A stretch of 64,000 bases of DNA from Candidatus Nitrosocosmicus sp. Its GTDB lineage: Archaea; Thermoproteota; Nitrososphaeria; Nitrososphaerales; Nitrososphaeraceae. Location: NCBI GenBank assembly GCA_031177355.1, contig JAPSGR010000006.1, positions 17,802 to 81,801 of the forward strand, given 5' to 3'. A model generated the notes under the pieces. That model ran no database searches. It had not been told where the DNA came from and was given only the letters and a program-made list of their open reading frames with translations. A program made the translations under genes and the position numbers. Below, piece by piece: positions 31,743 through 42,727 of the stretch; the first letter of the stretch is position 1, and each line of letters begins with the position of its first letter.

Positions 31743-33182
31743 TTGTTGTCTAAAAAAAAGCTATTTGGAACAAATGGCATAAGGGGAGTCTTTGGTCAAG
31801 ACTTGTCAATTGAGTTTCTGATCGATATAGCATTTTCAATCGGATATTATTTCAAAAAAGGACCAATAGTTTTAGGTTATGATGGTCGTTCTTCTAGTTT
31901 ATCTATTTCAAAAGTTGTATCCGCAGTATTAACGTCCATGGGTATAGATGTTTACCAAATGGGCTTAACACCAACACCTTGCCTTCAGTATACGGTAAAG
32001 AATTTAGAAATGTCTGGTGGAATTATGATTACGGCCTCACACAATCCTAAAGAGTATAATGGATTGAAACCAGTTTCTAATATCGGGTTTGAATTATCGA
32101 GGGAAGAGGAGATCAAAATAGAGTCAATCTATCATGAAAAGCCATTTTTAGAGAAAAAATACGATAATATTGGCAATATATATGATTTGAATGTTTTGGA
32201 CCAATATATTGATAAAGTGTTAACCTTTATTAATATACCAATCGTTGAAAAATCCAAAATAAGGATTGTTATGGATTGTGGTAACGGTGTACAATCAATT
32301 GTTGCGCCTTTATTAGCACGAAAGTTGGGTTGCGAAGTCCTCGTCATGAATGGTCAAATAGATCCCAATTTTTCAGCGAGGGGATCTGAGCCTAAAATGG
32401 ATAATTTGTATAGTCTTTCGAGAATGGTCAGTGAGAATGGATATGACCTAGGCGTAGCCTATGATGGCGATGGTGATAGAAGTATCTTCTGTGACGAAAG
32501 AGGTACAATCCATTGGGGAGATAAAACCGGATCGCTTTTATCATACCATTTAATAAAGAATAAAAATCTAAATACAGAAATTGTATGTCCTATTAATTCT
32601 TCATTAGTGATTTCAAGGATTGGAGATCTGGTTAATAGAAAAGTACATTTTACAAAAGTCGGAAGTGTTGAAGTCACTTATGGTATGAAAGATACTAACT
32701 CTCTAATTGGTTTTGAGGAGAATGGAGGTTTCTTTTATGGTCCTCTTAATTTAGTTCGTGATGGGGCAATAACCACTGCCTTAATCCTAGAGATGCTAAG
32801 CTATTACAAACAAGAGAATTTAATTAATTCAAGTCATAACCCTAACAGTAGGCCTCTAAATGAAACACCCGCACTTTCTAACATTTACTCTTTATTAGGG
32901 GAAACCTTTCAATACAAATCTAGCATAAACCTATCTAGCAAGGACGATATTAAACGAGTGTTAGAGGTTTGTTCCGAACACGGGTCAGTATTTAGGGTTG
33001 AGAAAGTCGATGGTGTAAAAATATGGTTCGATTCTGAGTCTTGGATAATGTTCAGACCCAGTGGTACAGAGCCCCTAGTTCGAATCTATTCTGAATCAAA
33101 TGACAAAAGTTTACTGGATTCAAAAGTAAAGGAGTATCTGAGCTTAATAAAAAAACTTTTGAATACTGAAATTAATATATAA
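31743..33182 (+). CDS. glmM: phosphoglucosamine mutase / phosphohexomutase
   Basis: FGTNGIRGVFG, GGIMITASHNPKEYNGLK, YDGDGDRSIFCD, RPSGTEPLVRIYSE. Confidence 0.9.
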   Translation: MLSKKKLFGTNGIRGVFGQDLSIEFLIDIAFSIGYYFKKGPIVLGYDGRSSSLSISKVVSAVLTSMGIDVYQMGLTPTPCLQYTVKNLEMSGGIMITASHNPKEYNGLKPVSNIGFELSREEEIKIESIYHEKPFLEKKYDNIGNIYDLNVLDQYIDKVLTFINIPIVEKSKIRIVMDCGNGVQSIVAPLLARKLGCEVLVMNGQIDPNFSARGSEPKMDNLYSLSRMVSENGYDLGVAYDGDGDRSIFCDERGTIHWGDKTGSLLSYHLIKNKNLNTEIVCPINSSLVISRIGDLVNRKVHFTKVGSVEVTYGMKDTNSLIGFEENGGFFYGPLNLVRDGAITTALILEMLSYYKQENLINSSHNPNSRPLNETPALSNIYSLLGETFQYKSSINLSSKDDIKRVLEVCSEHGSVFRVEKVDGVKIWFDSESWIMFRPSGTEPLVRIYSESNDKSLLDSKVKEYLSLIKKLLNTEINI

Positions 33183-33250
33183 TAACATTTTTAATACTCT
33201 TTTTTATCATAAATCAGAGTGGAAATGATCCCAATGGGTGATTATGAATT

Positions 33251-33628
33251 ATGAGTAAACCATATTATGTAAAGTTCGAAATACCAAAAGATCTCGTCAA
33301 TGCTATATATGAGGCAGTAAGGCTAGCAAAACAAAGTGGAAAAGTCAGAAAAGGGACAAACGAAACGACAAAAGCAATAGAAAGAGGAATCAGCAGACTC
33401 GTTGTCATTGCAGAGGATGTTGAACCTCCAGAAGTAGTAGCACATTTACCGATTTTATGTGACGAACGTTCTTCAAAATATGTTTTTGTACCTAGTAAAA
33501 AAGAGTTGGGTAGTGCATTAGGAATAGATGTGGGGTCTGCAGCTGCAACAATAATAGACGCCGGCGAATCTCAACAAATTCTCGATCAAATTACAAATAC
33601 AATTGACAATTTAAAAAGCAAGTCTTAG
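33251..33628 (+). CDS. rpl7ae: ribosomal protein L7Ae (eL8)
   Basis: VRKGTNETTKAIERGISRLVVIAEDVEPPEVVAHLPILCDE. Confidence 0.97.
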   Translation: MSKPYYVKFEIPKDLVNAIYEAVRLAKQSGKVRKGTNETTKAIERGISRLVVIAEDVEPPEVVAHLPILCDERSSKYVFVPSKKELGSALGIDVGSAAATIIDAGESQQILDQITNTIDNLKSKS

Positions 33629-33650
33629 TAATGCAGGTGTATTCAATTAA

Positions 33651-33863
33651 ATGAGTAAGACTGAAGAGAAAGTTATTCCCGCTGAGGTCATACAAATTGT
33701 AGGTAGGACAGGAATAGCTGGAGAAGTAATACAAGTACGTGTAAGAATATCTGAAGGAAAAGACAAAGGAAGAATTTTGACTCGAAACGTTAAAGGTCCA
33801 GTTAGAATGAATGATATTTTAATGCTGAGAGAGACCGAGCGAGAAGCAAGAAAGATAAAGTAA
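33651..33863 (+). CDS. rps28e: ribosomal protein S28e
   Basis: [45 protein letters not shown]. Confidence 0.97.
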   Translation: MSKTEEKVIPAEVIQIVGRTGIAGEVIQVRVRISEGKDKGRILTRNVKGPVRMNDILMLRETEREARKIK

Positions 33864-33898
33864 TACTTAAAATAGGGTTAATTGTAGGTGGTTAAAGA

Positions 33899-34111
33899 AT
33901 GAGTAAGAATATTGCTTCTTTGAGAAATTGTTTTTTTTGCGGTAAACGTGTCGATACTGGAAAAGGAATTATGCTCGTAAAAAATGATGGATCAATCCAG
34001 TGGACGTGTTCTTCAAAGTGTAAAAAAAATCTACGCGGTTTAAAACGTGATCCACGATTATTTAAATGGACTGATAAGTATATCAAAGGTGGAATTAGGA
34101 AGCAAAAGTAA
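33899..34111 (+). CDS. rpl24e: ribosomal protein L24e
   Basis: CFFCGKRVDTGKGIMLVKNDGSIQWTCSSKCKKNLRGLKRDPRLFKWT. Confidence 0.96.
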   Translation: MSKNIASLRNCFFCGKRVDTGKGIMLVKNDGSIQWTCSSKCKKNLRGLKRDPRLFKWTDKYIKGGIRKQK

Positions 34112-34112
34112 A

Positions 34113-34517
34113 ATGGGTGTAGAACAAACACTGATACTTGTTAAACCTGATGCATTTAAGCGAAAATTAACTGGAAAAATACTCCAAAGATTTGAGGAAA
34201 AAGGCTTTAACATAGTGCAATTAAAAACATACGATTTTACCTCTGAAAAAGCACAGGACTTTTATTCTATTCATAAAAGCAAGCCATTTTTTAATGAACT
34301 TGTATCGTTTATATGTTCAGGTACAGTTGTCGCTTGTATATTGGAGGGAAACAATGCCATTAGTACCGTTAGAATAATGATTGGTTTGACTAAATCCTTT
34401 GATGCATCTCCAGGAACGATTAGGGGGGATTATGGTCTTGGAATTACTGATAATATAATTCATGCATCCGATTCGCATGAAAGCTTCATAAAAGAGTCAA
34501 CAGTAGTATTTTCTTAA
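34113..34517 (+). CDS. ndk: nucleoside diphosphate kinase (start trimmed from the 34047 ORF)
   Basis: MGVEQTLILVKPDAFKRKLTGKIL...GLTKSFDASPGTIRGDYGL...NIIHASDS; ATG at 34113 follows the L24e stop directly. Confidence 0.95.
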   Translation: MGVEQTLILVKPDAFKRKLTGKILQRFEEKGFNIVQLKTYDFTSEKAQDFYSIHKSKPFFNELVSFICSGTVVACILEGNNAISTVRIMIGLTKSFDASPGTIRGDYGLGITDNIIHASDSHESFIKESTVVFS

Positions 34518-36302
34518 GTGCATCTACGTCAGCCTGTAGTGGTAGTATTAGGTCATGTAGACTCGGGCAAAACATCATTACTAGATAAAATACGCGGCAC
34601 ATTTGTTCAATCTCGAGAAGCTGGCGGTATCACTCAGCATATAGGAGCAAGTTTTTTTCCGATAGAAATAATCCAAAAGTTAACTGGACCATTGTTTAAG
34701 AAACTGAACTCGCATGATAATCTGATTCCTGGATTATTAGTGATTGATACCCCAGGACATGAGGTATTTGCAAACCTGCGAATGCGTGGAGGATCTGCTG
34801 CAGATATTGCAGTTGTCGTTGTAGATGTAAATAAGGGGTTCGAGCCCCAAACGATAGAAAGTATAAACATTCTTAAAAATAGAAAAGTTCCTTTTGTAGT
34901 GGCAATAAACAAGGTAGATCGCATTACCGGATGGAAAAAAGGAACCACAAATTTTATCACTGAAGAAATCAAAGTTCAACCAAAAGAAGTTCAATTAGAT
35001 CTTGATAATAAAATGTATAGTGTGTTAGGCTCTCTATCTCAGTTAGGCTTTAGTTCTGAAGCCTTTTGGCGAGTTAAGGACTTCACTAAGGAGGTTGCCT
35101 TGGTACCTGTTAGTGCATCAAGCGGGGTTGGCATACCCGAGTTATTGACAGTATTGGTAGGTTTGAGTCAACAATTTATGGTAAAAAAATTGGAAAGACA
35201 TGAGGGATCCGCTAAGGGAATAATTCTGGAAGTAAATGAAGAAGTGGGACTAGGACCTTCTGCTAATGTGATATTGTTAGACGGTATTCTAAAACAAGGT
35301 GATTCGATAGTAGTTGCAAAACGTGATTCAGTAGTTGTAACAAGGGTAAAATCATTACTTTTGCCAAAACCGCTTGATGAGATGCGAGATCCACGTGATA
35401 AATTCCGTCATGTGAAAATCGTGATTTCAGCGGCAGGGTTAAAAATTACATCACCTGAACTAGAGGGTGTAATAGCTGGGAGTCCTTTATATGGACTTTC
35501 TGCTCACGACGATGAGACTAGAATAAAAAGTTTGGTTGAGTCAGAAGTCAAATCTGCGATTATAAATACAGATTCAAATGGTATCATTCTTAGATGCGAT
35601 ACTATTGGTTCAATTGAAGCCATTTCAGAAATGTTAAGAAAAGAAAATATTCCTATAAGGTCTGCAGACATAGGCCAAATTAGTAGAAAAGATATAATGA
35701 CTGCGTCAGCAGTTAAGGAAAAAGATAGGTACTTGGGAGTAATTTTGGGTTTTAACGTGAAGGTGTTAGAAGACGCAGAGAGAGAAGCAAATGAAAGAGA
35801 AGTCAAAATTTTTAATGAGAAAGTTATTTACAATCTGGTACGAAGCTATACAGATTGGGTATCATACCAGAAAAATCATGAGGATTCGATTTTATTTAAT
35901 GAACTATCACCGATCTGTAAATTTGAGTTTATGAAAGGATATGTCTTTAGAAGAAGCGATCCTGCTGTGTTTGGAGCAGAAATTAGTATTGGTAGAATGA
36001 AGCAAAAAATGTCTATTATGAATCCAGAAGGTAAAAAAGTGGGAGTAATTCATCAAATTCAGGATAAAGGTAAATCCATCGAAGATGCAACTCGCGGAAT
36101 GCAGGTCGCTGTCTCAGTAAATGGTCCTCAGATCGGACGACAAATCAACGAAGGAGATGTATTTTATACATATCTGGATAGTCGGCAAGCTAAACTACTA
36201 CTCAATCGATTCAATCACAGACTAGACGAAGAAGAAAAAAAGATCTTGGATTTGATCGTTAATATACGTAGAAGAACGGATCCTGCATTTGGATACTTGT
36301 AA
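34518..36302 (+). CDS. infB: translation initiation factor aIF5B/IF-2
   Basis: VVVLGHVDSGKTSLLDKIRGT, GITQHIGASFFP, VIDTPGHEVFANLRMRGG; GTG start abuts ndk stop. Confidence 0.96.
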   Translation: MHLRQPVVVVLGHVDSGKTSLLDKIRGTFVQSREAGGITQHIGASFFPIEIIQKLTGPLFKKLNSHDNLIPGLLVIDTPGHEVFANLRMRGGSAADIAVVVVDVNKGFEPQTIESINILKNRKVPFVVAINKVDRITGWKKGTTNFITEEIKVQPKEVQLDLDNKMYSVLGSLSQLGFSSEAFWRVKDFTKEVALVPVSASSGVGIPELLTVLVGLSQQFMVKKLERHEGSAKGIILEVNEEVGLGPSANVILLDGILKQGDSIVVAKRDSVVVTRVKSLLLPKPLDEMRDPRDKFRHVKIVISAAGLKITSPELEGVIAGSPLYGLSAHDDETRIKSLVESEVKSAIINTDSNGIILRCDTIGSIEAISEMLRKENIPIRSADIGQISRKDIMTASAVKEKDRYLGVILGFNVKVLEDAEREANEREVKIFNEKVIYNLVRSYTDWVSYQKNHEDSILFNELSPICKFEFMKGYVFRRSDPAVFGAEISIGRMKQKMSIMNPEGKKVGVIHQIQDKGKSIEDATRGMQVAVSVNGPQIGRQINEGDVFYTYLDSRQAKLLLNRFNHRLDEEEKKILDLIVNIRRRTDPAFGYL

Positions 36303-36365
36303 AATTCCATTTTAGATCTGCTCTGGTATTTATATAGTGTCAATCTTGTAATTAATGTAAAATAA

Positions 36366-36626
36366 ATGAATGACTTCAATATCATTGGAAAAATCTATTT
36401 TGCTCCTAATACCTCTGATACTGAATTAATTGAAAGGGCCAAATTAAAATTGAAGGACAATGGAATTCCTGAAGAAGCTATTGAAATTAATTATAATGTT
36501 CAAGAACTAAATGAAGGGGACTTATACATAAGTTATGATCCACCCGATTTGGTATTGAGAAGAGTCTATGCTAAGACTCCAAGCGGTTTCATTAAAATGA
36601 AAAGTTTAAAATCTATCAAACTTTAG
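36366..36626 (+). CDS. hypothetical protein
   Basis: 86 aa, intact frame. Confidence 0.5.
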   Translation: MNDFNIIGKIYFAPNTSDTELIERAKLKLKDNGIPEEAIEINYNVQELNEGDLYISYDPPDLVLRRVYAKTPSGFIKMKSLKSIKL

Positions 36627-36654
36627 ATATTATTAATTCGATATATCTTTACTT

Positions 36655-37950
36655 TTAACCTAGTGCTTTGACCAATTCCTCAAAGTCTTTGTCAACTTTG
36701 ATTCTTGTGTTTGTATTTCGCGATAAATTTCTTAATGTGATCTCACCATCGTTTTCTATGTCTTCTTTTTTAAGGATAATGATATTTTTACTCCTTTTGT
36801 TTTCAGCTTCACTGATTTGTTTTGAAAATGATCTCTTTAGTAAGTCATATTCTATAGGTATATTTTTTCTTCTTAAGACTGATGCCAAATGCTCTGCATA
36901 CCCAAATATTTCATAGGAGTTGTAAACTAAAAAATTAATACCTTCGTCCTCATCTATCATGTGCTCTCTTATCAAATTTTGGTGTTTCATAGCCATGATG
37001 ATACGTTCAACTCCTCCGGCCGCCCCTGTGGCACCCACATCTCTTCTTCCAAAAATTTCTGTGAGATTATTGTACCTTCCTCCACCAACTAGGGCGCCAA
37101 TATTGTTACTTGTATCAATAGCTTCAAAAACTATTCCGGAGTAATAGTCCAATCCTCTTACAATTCCAAGATTGATTCTTATGTTAATTATTCCTTTATT
37201 ATATAACGAATTAGTAATTCTTTCTATTTCATCCCATGATTGTAAGCCAAGAGGTCTTATGATCTTGTCAATTTGATCAAAAGAACCTATGTTGTCTGCA
37301 AATTCCATTATCTTTACCAAGATGTCATTACCAATCTTGTCTTCATACTCCTTCAAAACTTTTGTTTTTCCTTTCTTTGGTATCTTGTCTATCGCTCTAA
37401 AGATGTCAATAAGTCTATCATTATTTGTAACCTTGAGAATATTCTTTATATACTCTTCCATAAGGGATCTGCTGTTGATTTCTATCACAATATTTCTTAA
37501 ACCTAATTTATTGAGGAAAACAGATGTGAATTCTATTATTTCAGCATCTGCTTCTGTGGAGGATGGTCCATATATTTCGATATCCCACTGGTGAAAAAAT
37601 CTGTACCTTCCTGCCTGTGGTTCATCGTATCTCCAAACGCCTCCAAACGAAGCTATTTTTGCAGGAATTTTTAAATCTCTTCTTGACACAAAATATCTGG
37701 TTAGACCAATTGTTATATCAAACCTTAGGGCAACTTCGCGGTTACCTTTATCTATAAAGTTATAAATTTCCTTAGTTATTGCGGGACCAGACTTGGACTC
37801 GAGTGTAGATAATAGTTCCAATGGAGAAGGTTCCATTATTATGAAATTAAAAATACTTGCAGATTCGATGAAAGTATTTCTTACTAAGTTAATATTTTTA
37901 AACTCCTCAGGCTCTAGGTCTCTCATACCTCTTGGCAATAAAAATCTCAT
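36655..37950 (-). CDS. hisS: histidyl-tRNA synthetase
   Basis: ALRFDITIGLTRYFV, WRYDEPQAGRYRFFHQWDIEIYG, GLDYYSGIVFEA, GGGRYNNL. Confidence 0.95.
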   Translation of the reverse strand: MRFLLPRGMRDLEPEEFKNINLVRNTFIESASIFNFIIMEPSPLELLSTLESKSGPAITKEIYNFIDKGNREVALRFDITIGLTRYFVSRRDLKIPAKIASFGGVWRYDEPQAGRYRFFHQWDIEIYGPSSTEADAEIIEFTSVFLNKLGLRNIVIEINSRSLMEEYIKNILKVTNNDRLIDIFRAIDKIPKKGKTKVLKEYEDKIGNDILVKIMEFADNIGSFDQIDKIIRPLGLQSWDEIERITNSLYNKGIINIRINLGIVRGLDYYSGIVFEAIDTSNNIGALVGGGRYNNLTEIFGRRDVGATGAAGGVERIIMAMKHQNLIREHMIDEDEGINFLVYNSYEIFGYAEHLASVLRRKNIPIEYDLLKRSFSKQISEAENKRSKNIIILKKEDIENDGEITLRNLSRNTNTRIKVDKDFEELVKALG

Positions 37951-38027
37951 TCTAGACTAGAATGCTATTGTTGTTTTAATTTAGATTTTCCGGTTCATTA
38001 TAATATATAACAGTAATATACTTATCC

Positions 38028-38471
38028 ATGTCTCATGGAAACGTTGAGTATCTAGACCACATGACAGATGCATACCTTCGCATACGTGGACGTAATCTGG
38101 AGGAGGTATTTGAGCATGCTGGAAGGGGATTAGTTGGTATTATGTATGATATTAAAGAAGTTAAAACTAATAAACAAGTCCTTATAACGGCTGAAGGAAT
38201 AGAATTAGAAAATCTTTTGTTTGATTGGCTTGACAAAATCATGTTAATAATGTTAATTGACAGGATAATTATGTCAGATTTCAAAGTTAAGATCATTCGT
38301 GATGACAAATCCGGACAGTATAAGATTCATGGTTACGGAGAAGGGGAGCAAATAAATCCGCAGAGACATGAACTAAAAGTAGAAATTAAAGGTATTACAT
38401 ATCATGAAATGAAAATTCTTAAAAACGAAGAGAAAGATGAGATAATAGCTGAATATATTGTGGATTTATGA
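38028..38471 (+). CDS. archease
   Basis: VEYLDHMTDAYLRIRGRNLEEVFEHAGRGLVGIMYD; GEGEQINPQRHELKVEIKGITYHEMKI. Confidence 0.93.
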   Translation: MSHGNVEYLDHMTDAYLRIRGRNLEEVFEHAGRGLVGIMYDIKEVKTNKQVLITAEGIELENLLFDWLDKIMLIMLIDRIIMSDFKVKIIRDDKSGQYKIHGYGEGEQINPQRHELKVEIKGITYHEMKILKNEEKDEIIAEYIVDL

Positions 38472-38628
38472 ATCGGACTAGTTTTTGTTAACAATGCTAT
38501 CATATTGATTTCAAATTTTGCAATCAACTTATTATAATCACCAGTGATTTTGTATTTTGAATTCCGGATGAAATCTAAATAGTGGTAAAGTCTTATATAT
38601 CAATTATAGATATAAATTATCCGTAAAA

Positions 38629-38982
38629 ATGACACGCGAATCAGGATCTACCACCCCTAGCACTATTATGGAATTGTCTGAAATTAATTTTGAATCATTT
38701 ATTTCCGAAAACAAAATAGTCGTAGTTGATTTCTGGGCAACATGGTGCGGTCCTTGCCAATTTATGTTGCCGATATTTGACAAACTATCCAAAAAATACT
38801 CAGATAAAGTTAGGTTTGGTAGGTTGAATGTAGATGATAATCAGTCTATTGCAATGAGATTGGAAGTATATGCTATTCCTACCTTTATAATATTTGTTAA
38901 TAGTAATGCGGTAGATAGAGCAGTTGGGGCTGTAGGTGAAAAGGGATTGGAAGCTCTTTTACAAAAAAACCAAGTGCAGTAG
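38629..38982 (+). CDS. trxA: thioredoxin
   Basis: VVVDFWATWCGPCQFMLPIFDKLSKKY...AIPTFIIF. Confidence 0.95.
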   Translation: MTRESGSTTPSTIMELSEINFESFISENKIVVVDFWATWCGPCQFMLPIFDKLSKKYSDKVRFGRLNVDDNQSIAMRLEVYAIPTFIIFVNSNAVDRAVGAVGEKGLEALLQKNQVQ

Positions 38983-39182
38983 AACTGAACACACTTATAA
39001 GATATGTATTCATGAATTTGGCTGTAACGCTATGCTAATTTTAGTAGGTTATTGTGTGTTTGTATTTATACACTAGTATTAGATATTAATTATAAGTAGC
39101 ATTTGAGTTGAAAACTCGTATTCAATTATTAGAAAGAATTTATTATTGAGTTATTTTAGTTATTTTAAGTGAGACAAAATAC

Positions 39183-40904
39183 TTGACGGAGACTCTTTCT
39201 TATGATATAATTATAGTAGGTTCCGGTTTGGCTGGACTCAGAGCTGCGATAACTGCAGCATCTAAATATAAAATGCTAAAGATTGCTGTCTTGTCAAAAG
39301 TACAGGTAATGCGTTCTCATTCTGTATCTGCTGAGGGTGGAACAGCTGCCGTACTTTATGATAATGAGGGAGATAATATCGAGTCTCATATATATGATAC
39401 CATAAAAGGGAGTGATTTTTTGGCGGATCAAGATGTAGCTGAAAGACTTGTTAATTGGATCCCTAGGGAGATTATTCAACTTGATAGATGGGGTATGCCT
39501 TGGTCTAGGCGTGAGAATGGGCGAATTGATCAGAGGAAATTTGGTGGATATTCTTTCCCTAGGGCTACCTATGCTCAAGATAAAGTTGGGTTTTATGAGA
39601 TGCAGACACTCTATGATACATGTCTTAAATTTGACAATATTTCTTTCTTCAATGAGTGGTTTTGTACTTCTATTCTCCATGATGGAAATGATTTTCAAGG
39701 ATTTACTTGTATAGAAATGAAAAGTGGGAATTTTGTCAAGGTCATTGCTCCGGCAGGGATAATTTGTACTGGTGGTGCTGGCAGAATTTATAGCTTCTCT
39801 ACCTATGCTTATTCCTCTACTCCCGATGGTCTGGATATGGCCTATAGAGCTGGAATGGCCTTAAAAGATATGGAATTTGTTCAATTCCATCCTACAGGAA
39901 TTTTGCCTTCTGGAATATTAATTACCGAAGGTGCTCGTGGAGAGGGTGGATATTTGATCAATTCTGAAGGTGAGCGATTTATGAAAAACTATGCTAGAGA
40001 AAAGTTGGAATTAGCACCAAGAGATGTTGTATCTCGCTCAATGATTACCGAAATCCAGGCCGGTAGAGGATTTAAACACATAACAGGAGTTGATTGTCTG
40101 AAATTGGATCTTACCCATCTGGGTGAAGAAAGAATCAAGGAAAAACTTGCTGGAATTAGAGAAATCGGAATTAAGTTTTCTGGAATCGATGTGATAAACG
40201 AACCTATTGAAGTAAGGCCCGTATGTCATTATATGATGGGTGGAATTCACTCCAACTTGGATGGCGCGACCGAGTTTAATGGATTGTGGGTAGCAGGCGA
40301 GGCATCTTGCAACAGTACTCACGGAGCCAATAGACTAGGTGCGAATTCTACTTCTGAATGTCTTGTTTGGGGCGCTATAACCGGAGATTTGGCTGCTAAT
40401 TATGCGGTTAAAAAGAAGAATGTATCAAAACATATCGATGAGATGCAGTTTTTGCGAGAAGAAAAAAGGATCTATGATGGAATATTTCGAGGAAGTGGTG
40501 ATGTTAATCCTTATGAAATAAGAAAGACTCTAACTGACACTATGGATGAAAAGGCATATGTTTATCGAAATGAAAGCGATTTGATAGATGGGTTAAAGAA
40601 AATTCGCAGTCTTAAATTATTATCATGGAAACATATTGACGATCAAGCAAAGGAATACAATACTAATTTTATTAATGTAATGGAGATAGATTCGATGTTG
40701 CGGGTAGCGGAAGTAGTTTTATTGGGTGCGATAAACAGACGCGAATCTAGGGGAGCCCATTCCAGAATTGATTATCCTAATCGTGATGATAATAACTTTT
40801 TAAAACATACTCTTGCATACTATAATAGTGGTGATAAGGAGCCGAGAATGGAGTGGCACCCTGTTATATTTACAAGATATGCTCCAGTGGAGAGGAAATA
40901 CTAA
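39183..40904 (+). CDS. sdhA: succinate dehydrogenase flavoprotein subunit
   Basis: DIIIVGSGLAGLRAAITAA, SHSVSAEGGTAAV, QFHPTGI, RPVCHYMMGGIHSNLDG, GANRLGANSTSECLV. Confidence 0.96.
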   Translation: MTETLSYDIIIVGSGLAGLRAAITAASKYKMLKIAVLSKVQVMRSHSVSAEGGTAAVLYDNEGDNIESHIYDTIKGSDFLADQDVAERLVNWIPREIIQLDRWGMPWSRRENGRIDQRKFGGYSFPRATYAQDKVGFYEMQTLYDTCLKFDNISFFNEWFCTSILHDGNDFQGFTCIEMKSGNFVKVIAPAGIICTGGAGRIYSFSTYAYSSTPDGLDMAYRAGMALKDMEFVQFHPTGILPSGILITEGARGEGGYLINSEGERFMKNYAREKLELAPRDVVSRSMITEIQAGRGFKHITGVDCLKLDLTHLGEERIKEKLAGIREIGIKFSGIDVINEPIEVRPVCHYMMGGIHSNLDGATEFNGLWVAGEASCNSTHGANRLGANSTSECLVWGAITGDLAANYAVKKKNVSKHIDEMQFLREEKRIYDGIFRGSGDVNPYEIRKTLTDTMDEKAYVYRNESDLIDGLKKIRSLKLLSWKHIDDQAKEYNTNFINVMEIDSMLRVAEVVLLGAINRRESRGAHSRIDYPNRDDNNFLKHTLAYYNSGDKEPRMEWHPVIFTRYAPVERKY

Positions 40905-41395
40905 TGGATCTAAAGTCTGGCGACAATGATAATTCTGAGATTAATCCTAGTGGTAAAGTCAGGATAGATGACGGGCGTGAAGGCCTAAAGGGATGGCTTA
41001 ATCCTACCCGATATGGTTGGGAGCGAGTATCCTACTGGTTACAGCGTTTGACTGGAGTTGGCTTGTTGATATATTTTATAGGACATGTATATGAAACCAG
41101 TTCTCTAGTCAATGGAATAGATGCTTGGAATAGCATGTTGGAATTAACTCAAACGACTGGAGGACATATTTTTCTAATGCTTGTTATTGGAGCAAGTACT
41201 TTTCATACGGTTAATGGTATAAGACTCATTTTTACAGAGTCTGGAATAGGACTAGGTAAACCGGGGCGCCCAGATTACCCTTATGATGCTACTTCTCTTA
41301 ATTATAAGCAAAAGTCTGGAATCTGGGTTGCCATAATATTAGCAATAATTGCCATGCTGTACGGTGGAATGGTTATGTTTGGAGATGCAAGCTAA
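40904..41395 (+). CDS. sdhC: succinate dehydrogenase membrane anchor (SdhC-like)
   Basis: ATG at 40904 overlaps the sdhA stop; SYWLQRLTGVGLLIYFIGHVYETS plus three TM helices. Confidence 0.85.
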   Translation: MDLKSGDNDNSEINPSGKVRIDDGREGLKGWLNPTRYGWERVSYWLQRLTGVGLLIYFIGHVYETSSLVNGIDAWNSMLELTQTTGGHIFLMLVIGASTFHTVNGIRLIFTESGIGLGKPGRPDYPYDATSLNYKQKSGIWVAIILAIIAMLYGGMVMFGDAS

Positions 41396-41456
41396 AAAAT
41401 GTTGGTGTACGGTAAAGGTATGACAATCAGGTATTCTTGGGAGTATACTATTTAAA

Positions 41457-41810
41457 ATGCCATTGTTAACACTACGGGAGAGTCAAATAATGAAGATCCA
41501 TTATTTGACTGGGATAGGCGCCCTATTCTTTGTAGCTATTCACATACTATTTAGACTTATTATGCCATTTGGACAGAGTTTAGAATATGAAAATGTGGTA
41601 GCCAATTATAACAACGTATATTATGTTATATTATTAGAATTGATGTTGATTTTTATTTCAATTCATGGATTTAACGGCTTACGTGTTATATTGTTAGAGC
41701 TTAAACAGACCCCTTGGTGGGAATCCATAATAACTATATTGGTGTTGGCTGCAATGATTGGTGTCATAGCCTATGGTACAAGAACCATTATCATTGGAAG
41801 CGGTTTGTAA
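41457..41810 (+). CDS. sdhD: succinate dehydrogenase membrane anchor (SdhD-like)
   Basis: Three TM helices with HYLTGIGALFFVAIHILFR and FISIHGFNGLRVIL; position in operon. Confidence 0.78.
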   Translation: MPLLTLRESQIMKIHYLTGIGALFFVAIHILFRLIMPFGQSLEYENVVANYNNVYYVILLELMLIFISIHGFNGLRVILLELKQTPWWESIITILVLAAMIGVIAYGTRTIIIGSGL

Positions 41811-41866
41811 AATGGATAAGGTGTCCTATAAGCAAAACTTGATCAACAAATCTATCCAAATAAAGA

Positions 41867-42676
41867 TTGAAGGTAATATTAAAGAAATATGTGAGTAAAA
41901 TGAGTGAAGAAACGAGCAGAATAAAATTAAGAGTATTTAGAACAAATTACAACAAATCCGATTCTCCATATTTTGATGAATTTGATGTCTCTGTTAAAAG
42001 ATGGACTACCGTTTTGGATGCATTGTTGGATGCAAAATGCTATTCTGACAGTAGTTTAGGAATACGTTATTCCTGCAGAATGGCTTCTTGTGGTTCATGT
42101 GGAATGAAAATAAACGGTAAACCTCGACTAGCATGTTATACTAAGATATCAGAACTAAACGATCAAACGATAGTTTGCGAGCCTCTGCCTAATTTCCCAC
42201 GTATAAGGGATTTGGTAACTGATTTTACACAATTCTTTGCTCATCATAAAAAAATTGAACCATATATCCAAAATAAGGATGTGTCCACAGAGGTCACAGA
42301 AAAAGACGAATTGACCGAATATAAACAAACCCCTGAAGAAGTAGATAATTATTTGCAATTCTCTTATTGCATTAAATGCGGCTTATGCTATTCGGCTTGC
42401 CCTACAGTGGCAACTGACTCAAAATTTCCTGGACCTCAAGCATTGTCTCAGGCTTATAGATACTTGGCCGATAATAGAGATGATGGCGGATCAACGCGAT
42501 TCAAGATAATTGATGAGCGACATGGAATTTGGAGATGTCATTTTGCAGGATCTTGTAGCAACGTATGTCCGAAAGGGGTTGATCCTGCATTAGGAATCCA
42601 GCTTCTAAAAGGACATTTAATGGGAGTTTCAAAACACGATAAAAAAGTTGCTTCTATGCGTACAAAGGATGAATAA
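41867..42676 (+). CDS. sdhB: succinate dehydrogenase iron-sulfur subunit
   Basis: SCRMASCGSCGMKINGKPRLAC, CIKCGLCYSACPT, CHFAGSCSNVCPKGVDP; ATG at ~41900 is also a possible start. Confidence 0.94.
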   Translation: MKVILKKYVSKMSEETSRIKLRVFRTNYNKSDSPYFDEFDVSVKRWTTVLDALLDAKCYSDSSLGIRYSCRMASCGSCGMKINGKPRLACYTKISELNDQTIVCEPLPNFPRIRDLVTDFTQFFAHHKKIEPYIQNKDVSTEVTEKDELTEYKQTPEEVDNYLQFSYCIKCGLCYSACPTVATDSKFPGPQALSQAYRYLADNRDDGGSTRFKIIDERHGIWRCHFAGSCSNVCPKGVDPALGIQLLKGHLMGVSKHDKKVASMRTKDE

Positions 42677-42727
42677 TAATAACTGAACGCGCATTCACTA
42701 TATTGTTAGAAACTTACCTTTTCTATT

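Noticed and set aside
34047-34112. N-terminal extension of the ndk ORF
   Set aside because: Overlaps L24e; homology starts at the ATG at 34113.
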